A stretch of DNA of 64,000 nt from Penicillium oxalicum. Taxonomy: Eukaryota > Ascomycota > Eurotiomycetes > Eurotiales > Aspergillaceae. A program made the translations under genes and the position numbers. The notes under the pieces are model-generated. The model was not told the DNA's origin. It searched no databases and was given only the letters and a program-made list of their open reading frames with translations. How positions within the stretch are numbered: position 1 is the first letter of the stretch; each line of letters starts with the position of its first letter. Below, in pieces: positions 21,180 to 33,037 of this stretch. The stretch covers positions 1,860,001-1,924,000 of the forward strand of contig NC_064653.1 in assembly GCF_001723175.1 (NCBI RefSeq), written 5' to 3'.

Positions 21180-22904
21180 ATGGTTGACCCTGTTGATACG
21201 GCTCAGACACACTCACCCGTCCCTTCGTCCGCGCAAGCGCAGCCCACTCCCACGGGTGACCGCGCCTCGTCGCAGGCGACCAAGTCGCTCCCAATCCGCG
21301 AATCCAAGGGCGCAAAGACCCCCGCCTCCGCGGATAATCCAGATGGAAAGAAACGTGATGGATCAAAACTTTCCGCCTCCAACGCTGATGCTTCGAGTGC
21401 TGCCGGCGGCGAAAAGCCGCTCACGCCCGCGGAGCTGAAAAAGAAGGCCAAGGCAGAGAAAGCGGCTCGTCGTGCAAAGGAAAAGCTTGCCAAAGAGGGC
21501 GGGGCTGGTGCTGCAGGCAGCCCAGCCTCTGGAGGTCCTCAAGGTCGGCCGCCTGCCACGCCAAAGAAGGACACATCTGGAGCGAGTATGGGACAAAAGG
21601 GGCAGAAGGCGATGCAGTCTCGCCGTGGATCTGCCCCCACCGGCCACGCAGGTGACGAGCCGGTGAAAAAAGAGGACAAGAGCGTCGCGGTATTTGGACA
21701 CCTCTATGGCCAACCGCGTCGGACAACTATTGCTGGCGCTGGTAAGGAAGTGCATCCTGCAGTATTGGCGCTCGGTCTACAGTTGCGGGATTATGTTGTG
21801 TGTGGCAGCAGTGCCCGCTGCGTGGCCACACTGTTGGCCTTTAAGAGGGTAGGTCTTTGACGGCTATTTCTCGGCCTGAGTCTCGATAGAAGATCAAATT
21901 GCTGATAGTTGCAGGTGATCGAATCATACACAACTCCCCTCGGAACCTCGCTGTCCCGCCACCTGACCACGCATCTCTCCCACCAAATCACATATCTTTC
22001 GACGTGTCGACCTCTTTCCATCACACAAGGTAATGCGATCCGGGCGCTAAAGCTTGCGATCTCTTCTATTGATCCATCGACTCCGGAATTGAGCGCCAAG
22101 GCCACCCTTTGCGAGTTCATCGACAATTTCATCCGCGAGAAAATTACTGTTGCCGATCAAGTCATTGCGGCAAGCGCCGCGCAGAAGGTTCAAGATGGCG
22201 ATGTCATTGTTACCTTTGCGGGTAGCTCTATCGTCAAACAAACTCTGCTCTCTGCGCACAAGGAAGGGAAGAAGTTCCGGGTGTCAATCATCGACTCGCG
22301 GCCACTCTTCGAGGGAAAGAACATGGCTCGCGCACTCGCCAATGCAGGCTTGGATGTGCAGTATTCTCTTGTTCATGGCATCAGCCACGCCATCAAGGAT
22401 GCCACCAAGGTTTTCCTCGGGGCTCATGCTATGACCAGTAATGGCCGACTATATTCTCGCGTGGGAACTGCGCTTGTTGCCATGTCTGCCAAGGAACGTG
22501 CCGGCGGTGTGGAAGTGCCTGTCATTGTGTGCTGTGAGACTGTGAAATTTACCGATCGTGTGGCCCTGGACAGCATTGTCGTGAATGAAATTGCCGACGC
22601 CGACGAGCTGGTGTCCGCTCAGCCAGCACAGCAGCTCACCGGCGTTACTGATCCAGTGGCCCCCTCCAAGCCCGACAACAAGAAAGGCGGCAAAAGCGCT
22701 GCCAATGCGCCAAAACCAGCCACTTCGGCCTCCGACCTCGACACATCGTCTTCTCCCCTGAGGAATTGGAAAGAAAACTCCAACCTGCAACTTCTCAACA
22801 TCATGTACGACGTCACGCCCGCCGAGTATGTCGACATGGTAGTCACCGAGATGGGAAGTTTACCACCAAGCGCTGTCCCGATTGTCCACCGAATGACCGA
22901 ATGA
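21180..22904 (+). CDS. GCD2: Translation initiation factor eIF2B, delta subunit
   Basis: Two exons, 21180-21848 and 21915-22904, with a 66 bp intron. It encodes 552 aa. The start ATG is in ACCATGG context. The N-terminal third is low-complexity, with a Lys/Ala/Glu helical patch (LTPAELKKKAKAEKAARRAK), as in other delta subunits. The remainder is the Rossmann-like eIF2B alpha/beta/delta fold, with signatures VIVTFAGSSIVKQTL, VSIIDSRPLFEGK and VIVCCETVKF. The complex exchanges GDP for GTP on eIF2 in the cytoplasm. The delta subunit is part of the regulatory subcomplex that senses eIF2 phosphorylation. The splice joins AFKR to VIESY in frame. A Lys/Ala/Pro-rich insert near residues 445-475 probably forms a surface loop. 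Confidence 0.93.
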
Positions 22905-23395
22905 GCATGCGCTGGTTAACGACAATATAATGGCCGCCCGAGGGTGTGGTATAAACGGGTTCAGTTGGCAGATTTTTATCAAGGACTTTTGCAAGTTTCT
23001 CTTCTTCTTTTCCTGGTGCTTAATGACCTTGGCTGAACATAGCGCTGGTTGGAACAATTGGGTAAATTGGGTCTTCCGTGAAAACTTTTATAACTTGCTC
23101 GTGTCTCCTTCACTTTCTGGATCATTTGTACAACAATATAGAATGACTTTCAAAGAGGCTCAGATTAGGCGTCACTAGAAAGAATGAGCCCTCCCATTGG
23201 CTTCGTTTGGACTCTCGATCACATCGGCCGGTGAGGAGGGCGGTATGTGATATTCGGCATTCTGCCGTTCCTTCGTGTCAACAATCGCCGCAATCGTGGG
23301 GGCACGATGCGCGCTTGATGTGTGTAATGAAATTCATCCCCCGCTAATTGCACTTGCCACGACGTAGTACAATAATCAAAGAGCGGGCCGTCAAA
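22905..23395. other. Intergenic region
   Basis: The 3' flank of the eIF2B delta gene and the promoter of the APC13-like gene. The 82-aa open frame at 22930-23178 is Phe/Trp-rich without any motif and is not credited as a gene. Confidence 0.4.
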
Positions 23396-24038
23396 ATGGT
23401 CAGTCCTCTCGAGTCGAAATCAAACTATCTGACCATGTGAACGTTCAACGCTAATACCCCATCAGAGCAAAGATTCCTCAGCCACGTATCTTCACATGCA
23501 CCAGCCCAGGCTAGCTGACCTCTTCGAGGAATTCACTAGACCACACCTTTCCGCCGCAGGCATCTCGTCCGGCTCTGCACAGAGTCTGGCCCCGCCACCA
23601 GGCGCTCATCAAGCCGCCAACGCCAACACCGCCGCCTATGGATTCACTTCCCCCGCGACCATTCCCTCTTTCCTCCCCATTGAAGACATCTACCTGCAGC
23701 CGCAGTACCAGCCGTCTAACCCAGAGGATGAAGATGATGTTGTACCGGATCAACATGCTGCGTTTGGTATCGCACGGGCAATGGAGCGCAGACGTGAAGC
23801 GATCTGGAGGGATCTCGGCCTCGAGGCTCTGGTGAATGGCTACGGGCACGGTGGGGGTGGCGCTGGATTGACGGCTGCAAATGGTGGTGGTAGTGGCGGC
23901 GCGGGAGGTGCGATGTCTGGATCTGCGGCGACTTTGCGAGGGAGTAGTGGTGGGGCGGCGGCTGCTTCGTCGGCTGCGGTGCGAGTTCGCAATGAAGGGA
24001 GGAAGATGGGTGGTCGGCGGGTGGTCAATATGCGCTGA
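23396..24038 (+). CDS. Probable anaphase-promoting complex subunit 13 (Apc13/Swm1 family)
   Basis: Two exons, 23396-23398 and 23466-24038. Exon 1 is just the ATG, followed at once by GTCAGT, and the 67 bp intron ends in ATCAG. Splicing gives 191 aa beginning MSKDSSATYLHMHQPRLADL. Without the intron the first ATG would be 23496 and would lose ten residues that read naturally into the rest. The middle of the protein has LPIEDIYLQPQYQP, an acidic NPEDEDDVVPD, and AIWRDLGLEAL. These correspond in order to the LPxED, acidic linker and W-x-DL-x-L elements of APC13, a small APC/C subunit that stabilises the ubiquitin ligase during mitosis. The C-terminal third is a Gly/Ala/Ser low-complexity tail with a basic end. 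The identification rests on short motifs recalled from the family. Confidence 0.55.
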
Positions 24039-24370
24039 GAAGGGAGGGAGGTTGCTGTTGTGCTTGATACATTTGAATCCTTATAGTTGTGACTCCCGAG
24101 TTGTGAGTCCAAGATGGAGTTTGGGGGGCGGATCGCTTTTTGCCGAGCGTTGAGCTACGATACCAACATTATGGGAATGCGTTCATTTTAGTTTTAGAGG
24201 GTGGGTTGGTTATTTGTTAATTTCATTTGAAGCGTTGCATGCATTGAAAAACTTGAGCTGGACCTGATTTGGTTTTGTCGGTCCATGCAGTCCAATACAA
24301 AGCCCGCGAATGCCCGGGTATTATGCAATAAATTTATCTTGTTCTTTTCAGCACCGAAGACGTTGACTGC
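24039..24370. other. Convergent 3' flanks of the APC13-like and POL12 genes
   Basis: About 330 bases shared by two converging genes. AT-rich near 24180-24340, consistent with 3' UTRs and polyadenylation signals in both directions. No further feature was seen. Confidence 0.45.
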
Positions 24371-26491
24371 CTAGATGCGGTTGATGTCCACACGAGACCG
24401 TTCGTAGAGCTTATGGTCGAGCTGCTTGGACTCGCGCTCCTCATCGGTCACATTCCGGGGGTGAATGGCCATTTGAGCAAAGGAGCCGGCTGCTTTGCGT
24501 TTGGACAAGGTGCCCGGATTGATCACCAGGACGCTGTCCACAACCTAAATTTTCATGGAGACGGGTCAGTGGCGCCAGGGGGAACGAGTCATTCGACAAA
24601 GATATACTGAGAGGACGGCTTACCTTTACAAAAGGCGGAAGCATGCTAGGAACGATCAGGATGTCGGGTCGGACGTTCCACCACTCGCCCAGCTTCATGT
24701 AGGGGATATCGAGCATGGCGCCAGTACCAAGGCCGGTATCCGAGCCGGACTTGGGAAGATTGGCGCGGGCAGTAGGGGGGAAAAGAGGGAAGAAGTGGCG
24801 TTGCTCGACAAGGTACTTTGGGAGACGAGTCAGCAGGTTGCCCTCGGCGGGCCTACCCTGAAGAACCTCTTCCCGACGAAGCTCAGAAAGGACATCGTGC
24901 GAACACATGCCCACCACAGTCTCGTTGAACGACAGCGTGACAGGGTTAGATACCATGCGGACCTGCTTGGGCAGACCAAGATCTTTCTTGAGAAGCTGTT
25001 CTTGTGGCCACGACACGTGGCGACTGATCATGTCGCGCACAGATGGAACAATCACAATGGTGATGCTCGGTACGGCCTGAGCCAGGCGCGATAAAGGGGT
25101 CGATATGCAATGGCGGAAGACAGTGGTCATTGTCATCGTATCCGGGTCGACTCCCTTGATCTCTGGCAAGTCAAAGTCGCCAGTAGCGAGCAATGGATGT
25201 TCAATGTCCAGGAACGGGCCCAGAAGTACCAGAGCATCGGCGTAGCTATCGCCAGCCTTTTGGCAAAGTTCCCGCAGACCTTCGAAATCAAGATTATCGT
25301 CTGTCGTGTACGGTCCTGCCGCGACCATGACATTGAGTGGTGAGTTGGTTCCGCTGCTTTCCAAGCGCTCCGCAATGTTATCCAGTGTGACTGCCGAAGA
25401 GGCAGCGGGAGGTAAAAGTGGAATTGGAAGAACTTCTTTGACAGTGAAGTAATCTCCACCGGGGTTGATTCCCCGAAGTGCGACGATTTGACCCGGGAAG
25501 AAATTCAAGGAGGGTACAGAGTCCACTTTGAGTGGAACCCGTCTTCCAGCGCCAGTTCGCCGTGACGTCTCGAGTACCAATGAGGCTGGGTTCAGTTTGC
25601 CTTCCAAGGAGTCCGATGCAATTCGACCGACCGCAATGATTTCGCTCGTGCTTTGTGTCGCGGCACTGCCGAATGTGATATCATCCGAGTCATAGTGCTT
25701 TTGGAAGATGGCCGCAAACTCGTCGATTCGATCGTCGAGAATCTCCGACGCCTCTGAAAGACGCATGCCCATGGGTTTGTATCCGAACTTCTTGAGATCC
25801 GTGTTCGCAGTCGGTCGGATGCGTGCTTCGGCGTAGGGTGCCATTGGGGCTTCCGCGAGAGATAGGTGCGCATTGAGTGTCTCTATCGTCTGGCCTGGGT
25901 TCGGTCGCTCTGCAAAAGACACTGCAGGGCCGTTGGCGACAGTCGTCGGGGTCTTGGTCCCAAATGGTGTCCCCGGTTTCTCCAGTCGACCGACTTTCGG
26001 TGTCGCAGGGGATGTGAACTCGGACTTGCGCTTCACGGACCCAGTTCCGTTTATTGTCCGAGTGCTGGCCGCACTGGGAGTCAATTCGTCCAGCCTGTCA
26101 ATTCCAGCAAATCATTAGATCCAAGTCTTCACACGCCACAATTCCCCCATGCCAAAAGGCGCACTCACATCCCAAACACATCGGCGCCTGTTGCCGCACG
26201 CGGTGTTGCTGTGACGGTGCTCCTTTTCTCCGTCTGTCGACCGAGCTTGCCGCGGCTTTCGCGTTCCAGAGCTTCCTGAACATCCTGCTTGAAACCGCGA
26301 ACTGTGTCGATGCTCAACTTGAGCTCATCGCCCATCTTGATACTGTATGACTCCCATTTGTAAAACAGCTCCTCTGGTGTGATCAAGTGGATTCTTAAAA
26401 TAGATTGTAATTCGGCGAGGATATCCTTGGGCAGGCCATCGGGGAAGTTTGCCGCAAAAAGCTCATTGAGCTCTTTGGTCGTATCTGACAT
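24371..26491 (-). CDS. POL12: DNA polymerase alpha, B subunit
   Basis: Three exons, read downward: 26491-26169, 26094-24624 and 24544-24371, with introns of 74 and 79 bp. It encodes 655 aa. The N-terminal exon (MSDTTKELNELFAANFPDGL, later LITPEELFYKWESYS) is the small helical domain that contacts the replication machinery. A Thr/Pro/Lys-rich linker follows, then an OB fold and a calcineurin-like phosphoesterase fold that is inactive in this family (VMVAAGPYTTDDNLDFEGL, ADALVLLGPFLDIEHPLL). The last exon restores the typical end, DSVLVINPGTLSKRKAAGSF. The protein tethers the catalytic subunit and primase in the polymerase alpha complex that starts Okazaki fragments in the nucleus. It diverges from the Sec14-like gene over 704 bp. 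Confidence 0.94.
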
Positions 26492-27195
26492 GTCCGTGAT
26501 GGTTGACTGCCGACTCTGCGACGAATAAATAAAGGCTCGAAGTGGTGATGTGTGTCGCAATGTAAACTGAGTACTGCTGTCGAGCACTTCCGGCCGAATG
26601 AGACCGTTGGACGCGTAGCACGCGTCCGAAAGGCACCAACGGAACCCGCGCGCGGGGGGGCAATCTGCCGGTCATGAGGTGCTGACATAAGCCCATTCAT
26701 CGGGCGGTGGCAGGGCGGTGAGTCTGACAAGTTCTGCGGGTTGTCAAGAACGGGACGGGACCAGTCAGAAAGAAGTCGTGCCACGGACATGAGGTGTCCA
26801 CAGCCAATCGCTATACTTCAACCCTTTTTCAACAAGGTAGGGTAAATTATTTCGTTCAGGCTCAGGTCACCATCACCAGGGGTAAGTTCGTACTAAGAAG
26901 ACGCTTCTGGGCATTAAACCCTGTAAGATCATTCTTCGTCATCAATCATTTATTGTATCCCAAGAAGCAAGCATTCGTCAGTGGCCACAGGTTGTTAGTC
27001 ACTTCACTCGTAAATGAGTGGAGCTCCGTTGCGGAACCCGGAGGCTACCCGACTTGACCTTTTGTGCTCAACCGAACACAACAACGGTCATATTTGAGCA
27101 GCGGCTAACTCAAAAAGGGGCACACTCGAACTGAGCAACCGTTGAATATAGTCTTGTTGTTCTCATACATCTCCTAAGCTCTGGTCCTGAAAGCA
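26492..27195. other. Divergent promoter region between POL12 and the CRAL-TRIO gene
   Basis: A bidirectional intergenic region of 704 bp. The part near POL12 is GC-rich, with a G run at about 26655. The open frames in it (for example 26794-27057 +) have no motif. No transcription-factor site was assigned. Confidence 0.45.
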
Positions 27196-28279
27196 ATGGC
27201 TGTCAAAGATTCTACGCCAGACCAGGGTGCTGGCTCCTCGCCGAATGGCGCTGCCCCTGGCATCGTTCAACGACCTCTCACCCAACCAGCCGACGGTGCC
27301 AAACCACAGTCGCCACCAAATTTGACTCCCGACCAACAGGCCAAGTATGAGACTGTATTGAAAACAGTTTCTTTGTGGGCCACTGTGCCAATCAAGGCTG
27401 AAAAAAATGCTCCCACTGAGCCAATCACGGATGATGAGCGCATGTGGTTAACGCGGGAATGCATCCTCCGATACCTGCGCGCCTCCAAATGGAACATCTT
27501 TGAGGCCGAGACTCGGCTTCAGAAAACCTTGACCTGGCGCCGGGAATACGGCTTGGACAAGCTGACTTCTGAGTATATCTCTATTGAGAACGAAACAGGC
27601 AAGCAGGTGATTATGGGATACGATATCCACGCCCGGCCTTGCTTGTATCTTTTGCCTTCCAACCAAAACACCGAAAGGAGTGATCGTCAGATCCAGCATT
27701 TGGTGTTCATGCTGGAGCGGGTGATTGATCTGATGGGACCCGATCAAGAGACTTTGGCCCTTCTGGTCAATTTCAAGGAGACCAAATCGGGTGAAAATGC
27801 CTCTGTGGGCCAGGCCAAGCAGACCCTGGACATCCTGCAGAACCACTATCCCGAGCGATTAGGCCGTGCCTTGGTGATCAATGGTAAGAGAGCAGATCCG
27901 TAAACCCTATACCCTCCGGCTGACTTGCTTGACTTTCTCAGTGCCCTTCCTTATCTGGGGTTTCTTCAAGTTGATCACACCGTTCATTGATCCCAACACT
28001 CGTGAAAAGCTCAAGTTCAATGAAGACCTGCGAGAACATGTTCCCGCAAGCCAGCTTATGAAGCCTGTCGGCGGTGAGCTCGAGTTCAAATATGACCACT
28101 CGATCTATTGGCCCGCGCTCAACGAGCTCGCCCAACAGCGACGCGATGCTTACCGGGAGCGATGGATTCAGGGTGGTAAGCAAATTGGAGAATATGAGAA
28201 CTTTCTCAAGGGAGTCGACATCCCGAGTGTGTCTCAGGACACAAACACCTCGGTGACTGGCGCCACGTCTTCAAGTTAA
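27196..28279 (+). CDS. Sec14-like CRAL-TRIO lipid-transfer protein
   Basis: Two exons, 27196-27883 and 27942-28279, with a 58 bp intron. It encodes 341 aa. After a Pro/Ala-rich N-terminus (1-55), the CRAL-TRIO N-terminal helices appear (TRECILRYLRASKWNIFEAE, about 90-110). The lipid-binding lobe follows (VIMGYDIHARPCLYLLPSNQ; later ETLALLVNFKE; LDILQNHYPERLGRALVIN). The intron restores LVINVPFLIWGFFKLITPFI, the hydrophobic gate helix of the family. Proteins of this type bind phosphatidylinositol or other lipids and move them between membranes, or present them to lipid kinases. The exact ligand is unknown here. No membrane anchor is visible, so it is probably cytosolic or peripheral. Confidence 0.9.
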
Positions 28280-30388
28280 AGTTCTCAAATGAACTTACTC
28301 TCGGGGACGGGGGTGATCCACATATCTACTTTGACAAATTCTTCTCAAAAACAACATCGGCACGATTGTGCAACTCTTGTACTTATTGATAGATGATACC
28401 TCTTGCATACTGCGAAGATCTCCTTTTATTACAGAAGCTCTTGATTTCTCGCGTTGTCAATTACAAGCTACACTCTTTTCTTCGTAATTCTCCCTGTTTT
28501 CCAGGCTACTCTGTTGTCGGTCGTTCTAAAGTCTCTACTCTTCCTAACGTGTAATAATCAGTCGACTCAACCCTGCGACTGTCCGTCTTCGATTGCGGAA
28601 ATAGGAAGTGGCAGTCTTAACTCTGCTTTCAATGGGATAATAGCCAAAGACTTGCACGAAAAACGCGAGCGGACCAGCAGTACGTAATATTCGTCTCCTT
28701 TGTCAACTTTTTCTGAAGTCTACTGTGTTGTTCTGCTCATAAACAGACCGGTGCGCTATCGATGGAACGGGGCAGGGCCGTCTCGGCCTGCCGCCAGTCT
28801 ATTAATTAACCCAAGCAGGCAGAGGTGCACACTATATTGGCACGATTGATGACCCTGTTTTTTCTAACAAATGCGCAGCATCGAATGGAATGAACCTAAA
28901 TGCTCTTTAGCCTAACGACCTGGAAGAATGGGACTGCTTCACCAAACCAAGCTACGTACTTTGACCACTCCGACGCTAATGTCCTTAGCGGTCACACCCT
29001 GTTTGGCACTCTGGAGACCAGCGAGACTCGCGGTCTTGGATATATCGCCAGACCAATCAATCGAGTCCCTTCAACCTGGTCATCAACCGCATACATTCAG
29101 CAGCTTAAGTACAGGACCTCATTCCCAGAAGTATACATACCGTGACTGGAAAGCTCGCTGTAATTTCTTTCCACAGTGGCGTGGCTCTCTTCTCCCGAGC
29201 ACATTTGGGGACCGACACTCCACTCCCTGAAACCGAATCCTCATTAGAACCTGGTGAGTGGGCAATAATACTGTGCTTACGTCTCGTATACTAGGAAACT
29301 GGACGTGATCGACCTCCATTCCGATCAATCTGAAGATTCTGGCCCTGCCAGCGCTAATCCCAGGGAAGCGCGAGAGATGATCGGGTTAATGTCCGAAGAA
29401 ACCGATTTTCTCATGTTTTGACGATAGGTATTCAAATCGCCAATTCCGCCTGCACTGATAGGCTGGTCTTGTTAAGTTGTGATCACCTGGAGATCCTTGC
29501 AAGATAGAGCCAAATCAGCGGAGATGAGAGAACTCATATGGATGACTTCTGGCTGTACTATGAGATTCGCATACCAAAATTTGAGTCTTTGGGGTGAGTA
29601 TAATTGAGTTTTCTTTGTGAAGCTAACCTTCCCTACTTGAACAATATTGCTAAAAGTACGATAAACGGTAGATTTGCAAGCACTGTAGTTCACGACATCA
29701 CCCATGAGCAGTTACAGAGAGATTGATTAGCTCAGGTTCATGCACCAGTCACTTCTTGTACTTATCACTCTATACTTCAGTTATTGCAGCTCCTCTGAGA
29801 TATAATTATGTATGATTTTCTGCGTGAGTTGCCTGATCTCAGTGCCACGTTCGTTGCTGGTCAACTTACGTCTAACTCCCAGTAGACCTCGTAGTGACAC
29901 AAGGATACCAACAAGGAGTGGACGTCGGTGGAACTTTCAACGATCCTTACGTCTTGTCCCCTCAAGGGGCAAAACATACGAGCCAAAGTACCAATCACGA
30001 CACCGGATCAAAGTGCTGGGATCCAGAATGGCATTCAGAGAGCGCGAGAGCTTTTGAGCGCCAACCGAGTACGAGCGGGCGGTCACCACTTACACAAATG
30101 CTCTGGTCAAAGCGGTCAATTAAACGTACTTGGCCAATCTCGCTGTGAAGCCGTATCGCGAAGATGGGCCTACCTCCGCCTGTACCGCAATGGGAAGGAG
30201 AGCTGTATATATGGACCTCACGCTGGAAAGGACTACATAAAAACCTGGTACGCCACGATGAGAGAGCAAAAGGGCTGGGACCTCGAGTAAGAGAAAATGG
30301 GACATTACACTTGCTATGAGCTTTGAATGCACGAATCTCAGAAATGATCAAATTGATCTGACGGAGTGCATCGGAAATACTTGCGCAG
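28280..30388. other. 2.1 kb gene-free stretch
   Basis: The convergent 3' flanks of the CRAL-TRIO and MATE genes, plus about 1.5 kb with no supported gene. Short frames on the + strand (28900-29145; 29894-30148; 29928-30290) have no domain, and I found no splice pattern that links them. No repeat was noticed. Confidence 0.4.
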
Positions 30389-31996
30389 CTAATGAGAGGG
30401 ATCCATCCTGCTAAAAGCAATTTCAACCTGTGAGTCCCACTGTGTCAACGCAACCAGAAGCCATTCCAGGCTTCCAGCACAGTAAAGCGCAATACACTGC
30501 CCGACCCAGAGACCCTTAAGTCCCCAACCATGGAACGCTAGATAAATGCCCAAGGGCAGAGCAAAGCAGTAATAACTTACGATATTGACTGCCGCACCGA
30601 GATGTTGTCGTCCCATGCCTCGAAGACTTCCACCACAACTTCCATTCAGTCCATCCGCAATCTGGAACAGTGCCACATACGGCATGATCTCAGCCACCAG
30701 ATCAACAACACGAGGATCGTTGTTAAAGATCTTCGCAAAGTGGTCGCGAGTTGCCATAAGGACTGTCAAGACCACTGCGCCATAGATGATAGACAAGACT
30801 GCCGAGGAGTGAGCAGTCACTGAGGCACCTTTGGCATTGCGCAGACCGAGTTGATTGCCCAACCGCGATGAGGTTGCAACTCCCAGGCCAAAGGGAATGG
30901 TGTTGAGAATGCCATCTGCCGTCATGATCACACTCTGTGCGGCGAGTGGAATAGTCCCTAGTCGTCCGGCGACCAGGGCAACAATCTCAAACGCCCACCA
31001 CTCTGTGCCAACGTGGAAGAATCCCAGGATAGCGAGCTTCGCAAAAGTCCCCAGGTTCTCAAATGCTTTCCTTGACCAGCCACCCCAGCATTCAGACCCA
31101 GCGATGAAGCGCGCGTACAACACTAACAAGAAAAACGACAGCCAGTACGAGATTCCCGCGGCAATCGGACCGGCCATCAATCCAAAATTGAAATTATAAC
31201 ACAGACAATAACACAGGCCCGCATTAAGTGGCGATGTGATCATGAGAACATAGGTTCCGGCTCTCATGATTCCTGGAAGATAACCCATCAAACATTAGCG
31301 GAGAAGTTCTTTCAACAATGACGTACCGTGAACAGTACCGGGTGACTTACCCTGTGCTTGCAAGTATTTCTTCATCGTCTCAAAATAAATGTACCCCAGA
31401 CCACCCGGGACCAGTGCTGTCAAAAAACGAGAGGTCTGATACGACAATTCTGGGTCCTGTCCGAGCGCTTGGAAAAACGAATTGGAGCACACCCACAGCA
31501 CAGCAACGGGGATATACATCATTCCCAGAACGAGAAATGCCCGTTGAAGCAGAATCCCCAGGTCATGTTTGTTGCCGCTCCCCGTGAACGTGGAGGAAGC
31601 GAGCGTGTCCAGCGCTGTTGTCCCACCAAGAGCGATCATCCACCCGGTGACGAGCGCGAACATCATCGAGAAAGCGCTGACCGCAAGATTCATCGGTGAG
31701 GAATGCCCGATGATCACGACGGTAGCTGTCTGCAGGCTCATCTGTAAAGTGTAGGCCACGATCACCGGGACAGAGTTGATGGTGAGTGTCCAAAATTCGG
31801 TCAGGAGTTGTCGCAGGCGTATGGGATTACTATCATCCTCAAAGCCAATGTTGTCTCCCTGCAGCACATCCTCTGGGTCTGGAAGTGGCTTAGGCAGCAG
31901 TGACGTGTATTCACTTGGCGGGGTTTGGTCATCGTCGTGAGACTTCTTCTGAGGTTCAGGCGCATGCCGATTGGCATGGTTACTCAAACGAGGCAT
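30389..31996 (-). CDS. MATE family multidrug/toxin efflux transporter
   Basis: Two exons read downward, 31996-31351 and 31272-30389, with a 78 bp intron. It encodes 509 aa. A hydrophilic N-terminus of about 70 residues is followed by roughly twelve hydrophobic segments in two halves. The first half contains MIALGGTTALDTLASSTFTG and the second FGLGVATSSRLGNQLGLRNA, matching positions of the MATE repeat signatures. The splice joins KKYLQAQ to GIMRAGTYV in frame. MATE proteins exchange H+ or Na+ for organic cations and drugs at the plasma membrane or vacuole. The substrate cannot be read from the sequence. The nearest neighbour upstream is an MFS transporter on the same strand, but 1 kb separates them and no biosynthetic gene lies beside them. 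Confidence 0.92.
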
Positions 31997-33037
31997 GTGG
32001 AAGGTTTTTGGGGTGAGAAGCCTCTGGGGCTAACGGAATGATGTCTTGATATATTTGAGCTTGAATCAACTCACAGACAGAGGTCGGAAGGGTTAATTGT
32101 CTCCAAGAGGTGGAATGATGTGACATAAAAGGCCATATGCTTCAAGTAAAGGAGTAGCCATATGGTATGGGATGTGCTCACATATGCTGATTTAATGACT
32201 GATTTAGTACAAAATGATTGCGCTATCCGACTCTGATTTACCCTGATATCAATATCAATCACTTTGAAAGGAACCCTTCCGCGCGGGACATTCCATGCAG
32301 CTCGATCCACAGAAGCAAGGCTTTTCCGATGCGGAGGGGGTCCGAAGACTCCCAGCCAAGCCGTGCGGAGGCGTTCAATTTCGCCTTCAAGGATCATCTC
32401 TGCAATTTTCAGACCGATATCGCTCTTCTCAGTTGATAAGAATCATGTATTTCCGTTGCCACTTCATAATATGATTGTTTGTCACAAAAAAGGGTTCGGA
32501 TTTGTGCAGCGCAGGGCCTTCGGAATCTCGTTATCTCCCAAAGTGTTGTGAAAGATGGCGGGGTTTAAGTCTCTCCAGACTTTATCCCGTTTGGGAAGGT
32601 TGATAGAGCGAGCTCTCTTCGTCTATTCGCCAATTCGAAACTTGCTGTAGATAGGCCCGAATGACCCAGTCCAGTGGGCCCCTTGAAGAATATCGATCAG
32701 ACAGCGTTTTGCAGATCCGCGGTCAACTCTCCATGGTTGTTGTACGATGATGGAATGGAATTTACTCTATTCGTTTTAATGCTAAAGATCTCCATAGAAG
32801 ACTGTTTTAGACTCGGAGAATCTCTCTCGCATGCTTCCCAAAAGCAGCTGTATACCTAATATCTACCCTCTCAATCGATATGCATGTAGAGAAAAGACGC
32901 CCTTTTTCCAAATCAGAGTCCGTCAACTTTGTCCTGATGCTTTCTTCAAAAGATCTTATCTCATCGTAAATTGACAAAATTCAATTCATTATTATCCCAA
33001 GTGCACAAAATCTGATATTCTCCATATTGATTCGAAC
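31997..33037. other. Intergenic region between the MATE and MFS genes
   Basis: The promoter of the MATE gene on one side and the 3' flank of the MFS gene on the other. AT-rich between about 32870 and 33000. No supported gene or repeat. Confidence 0.4.

Noticed and set aside
26794..27057. 87-codon + strand frame in the POL12 promoter region
   Set aside because: No motif and no splice link to the downstream gene; composition is chance-like.
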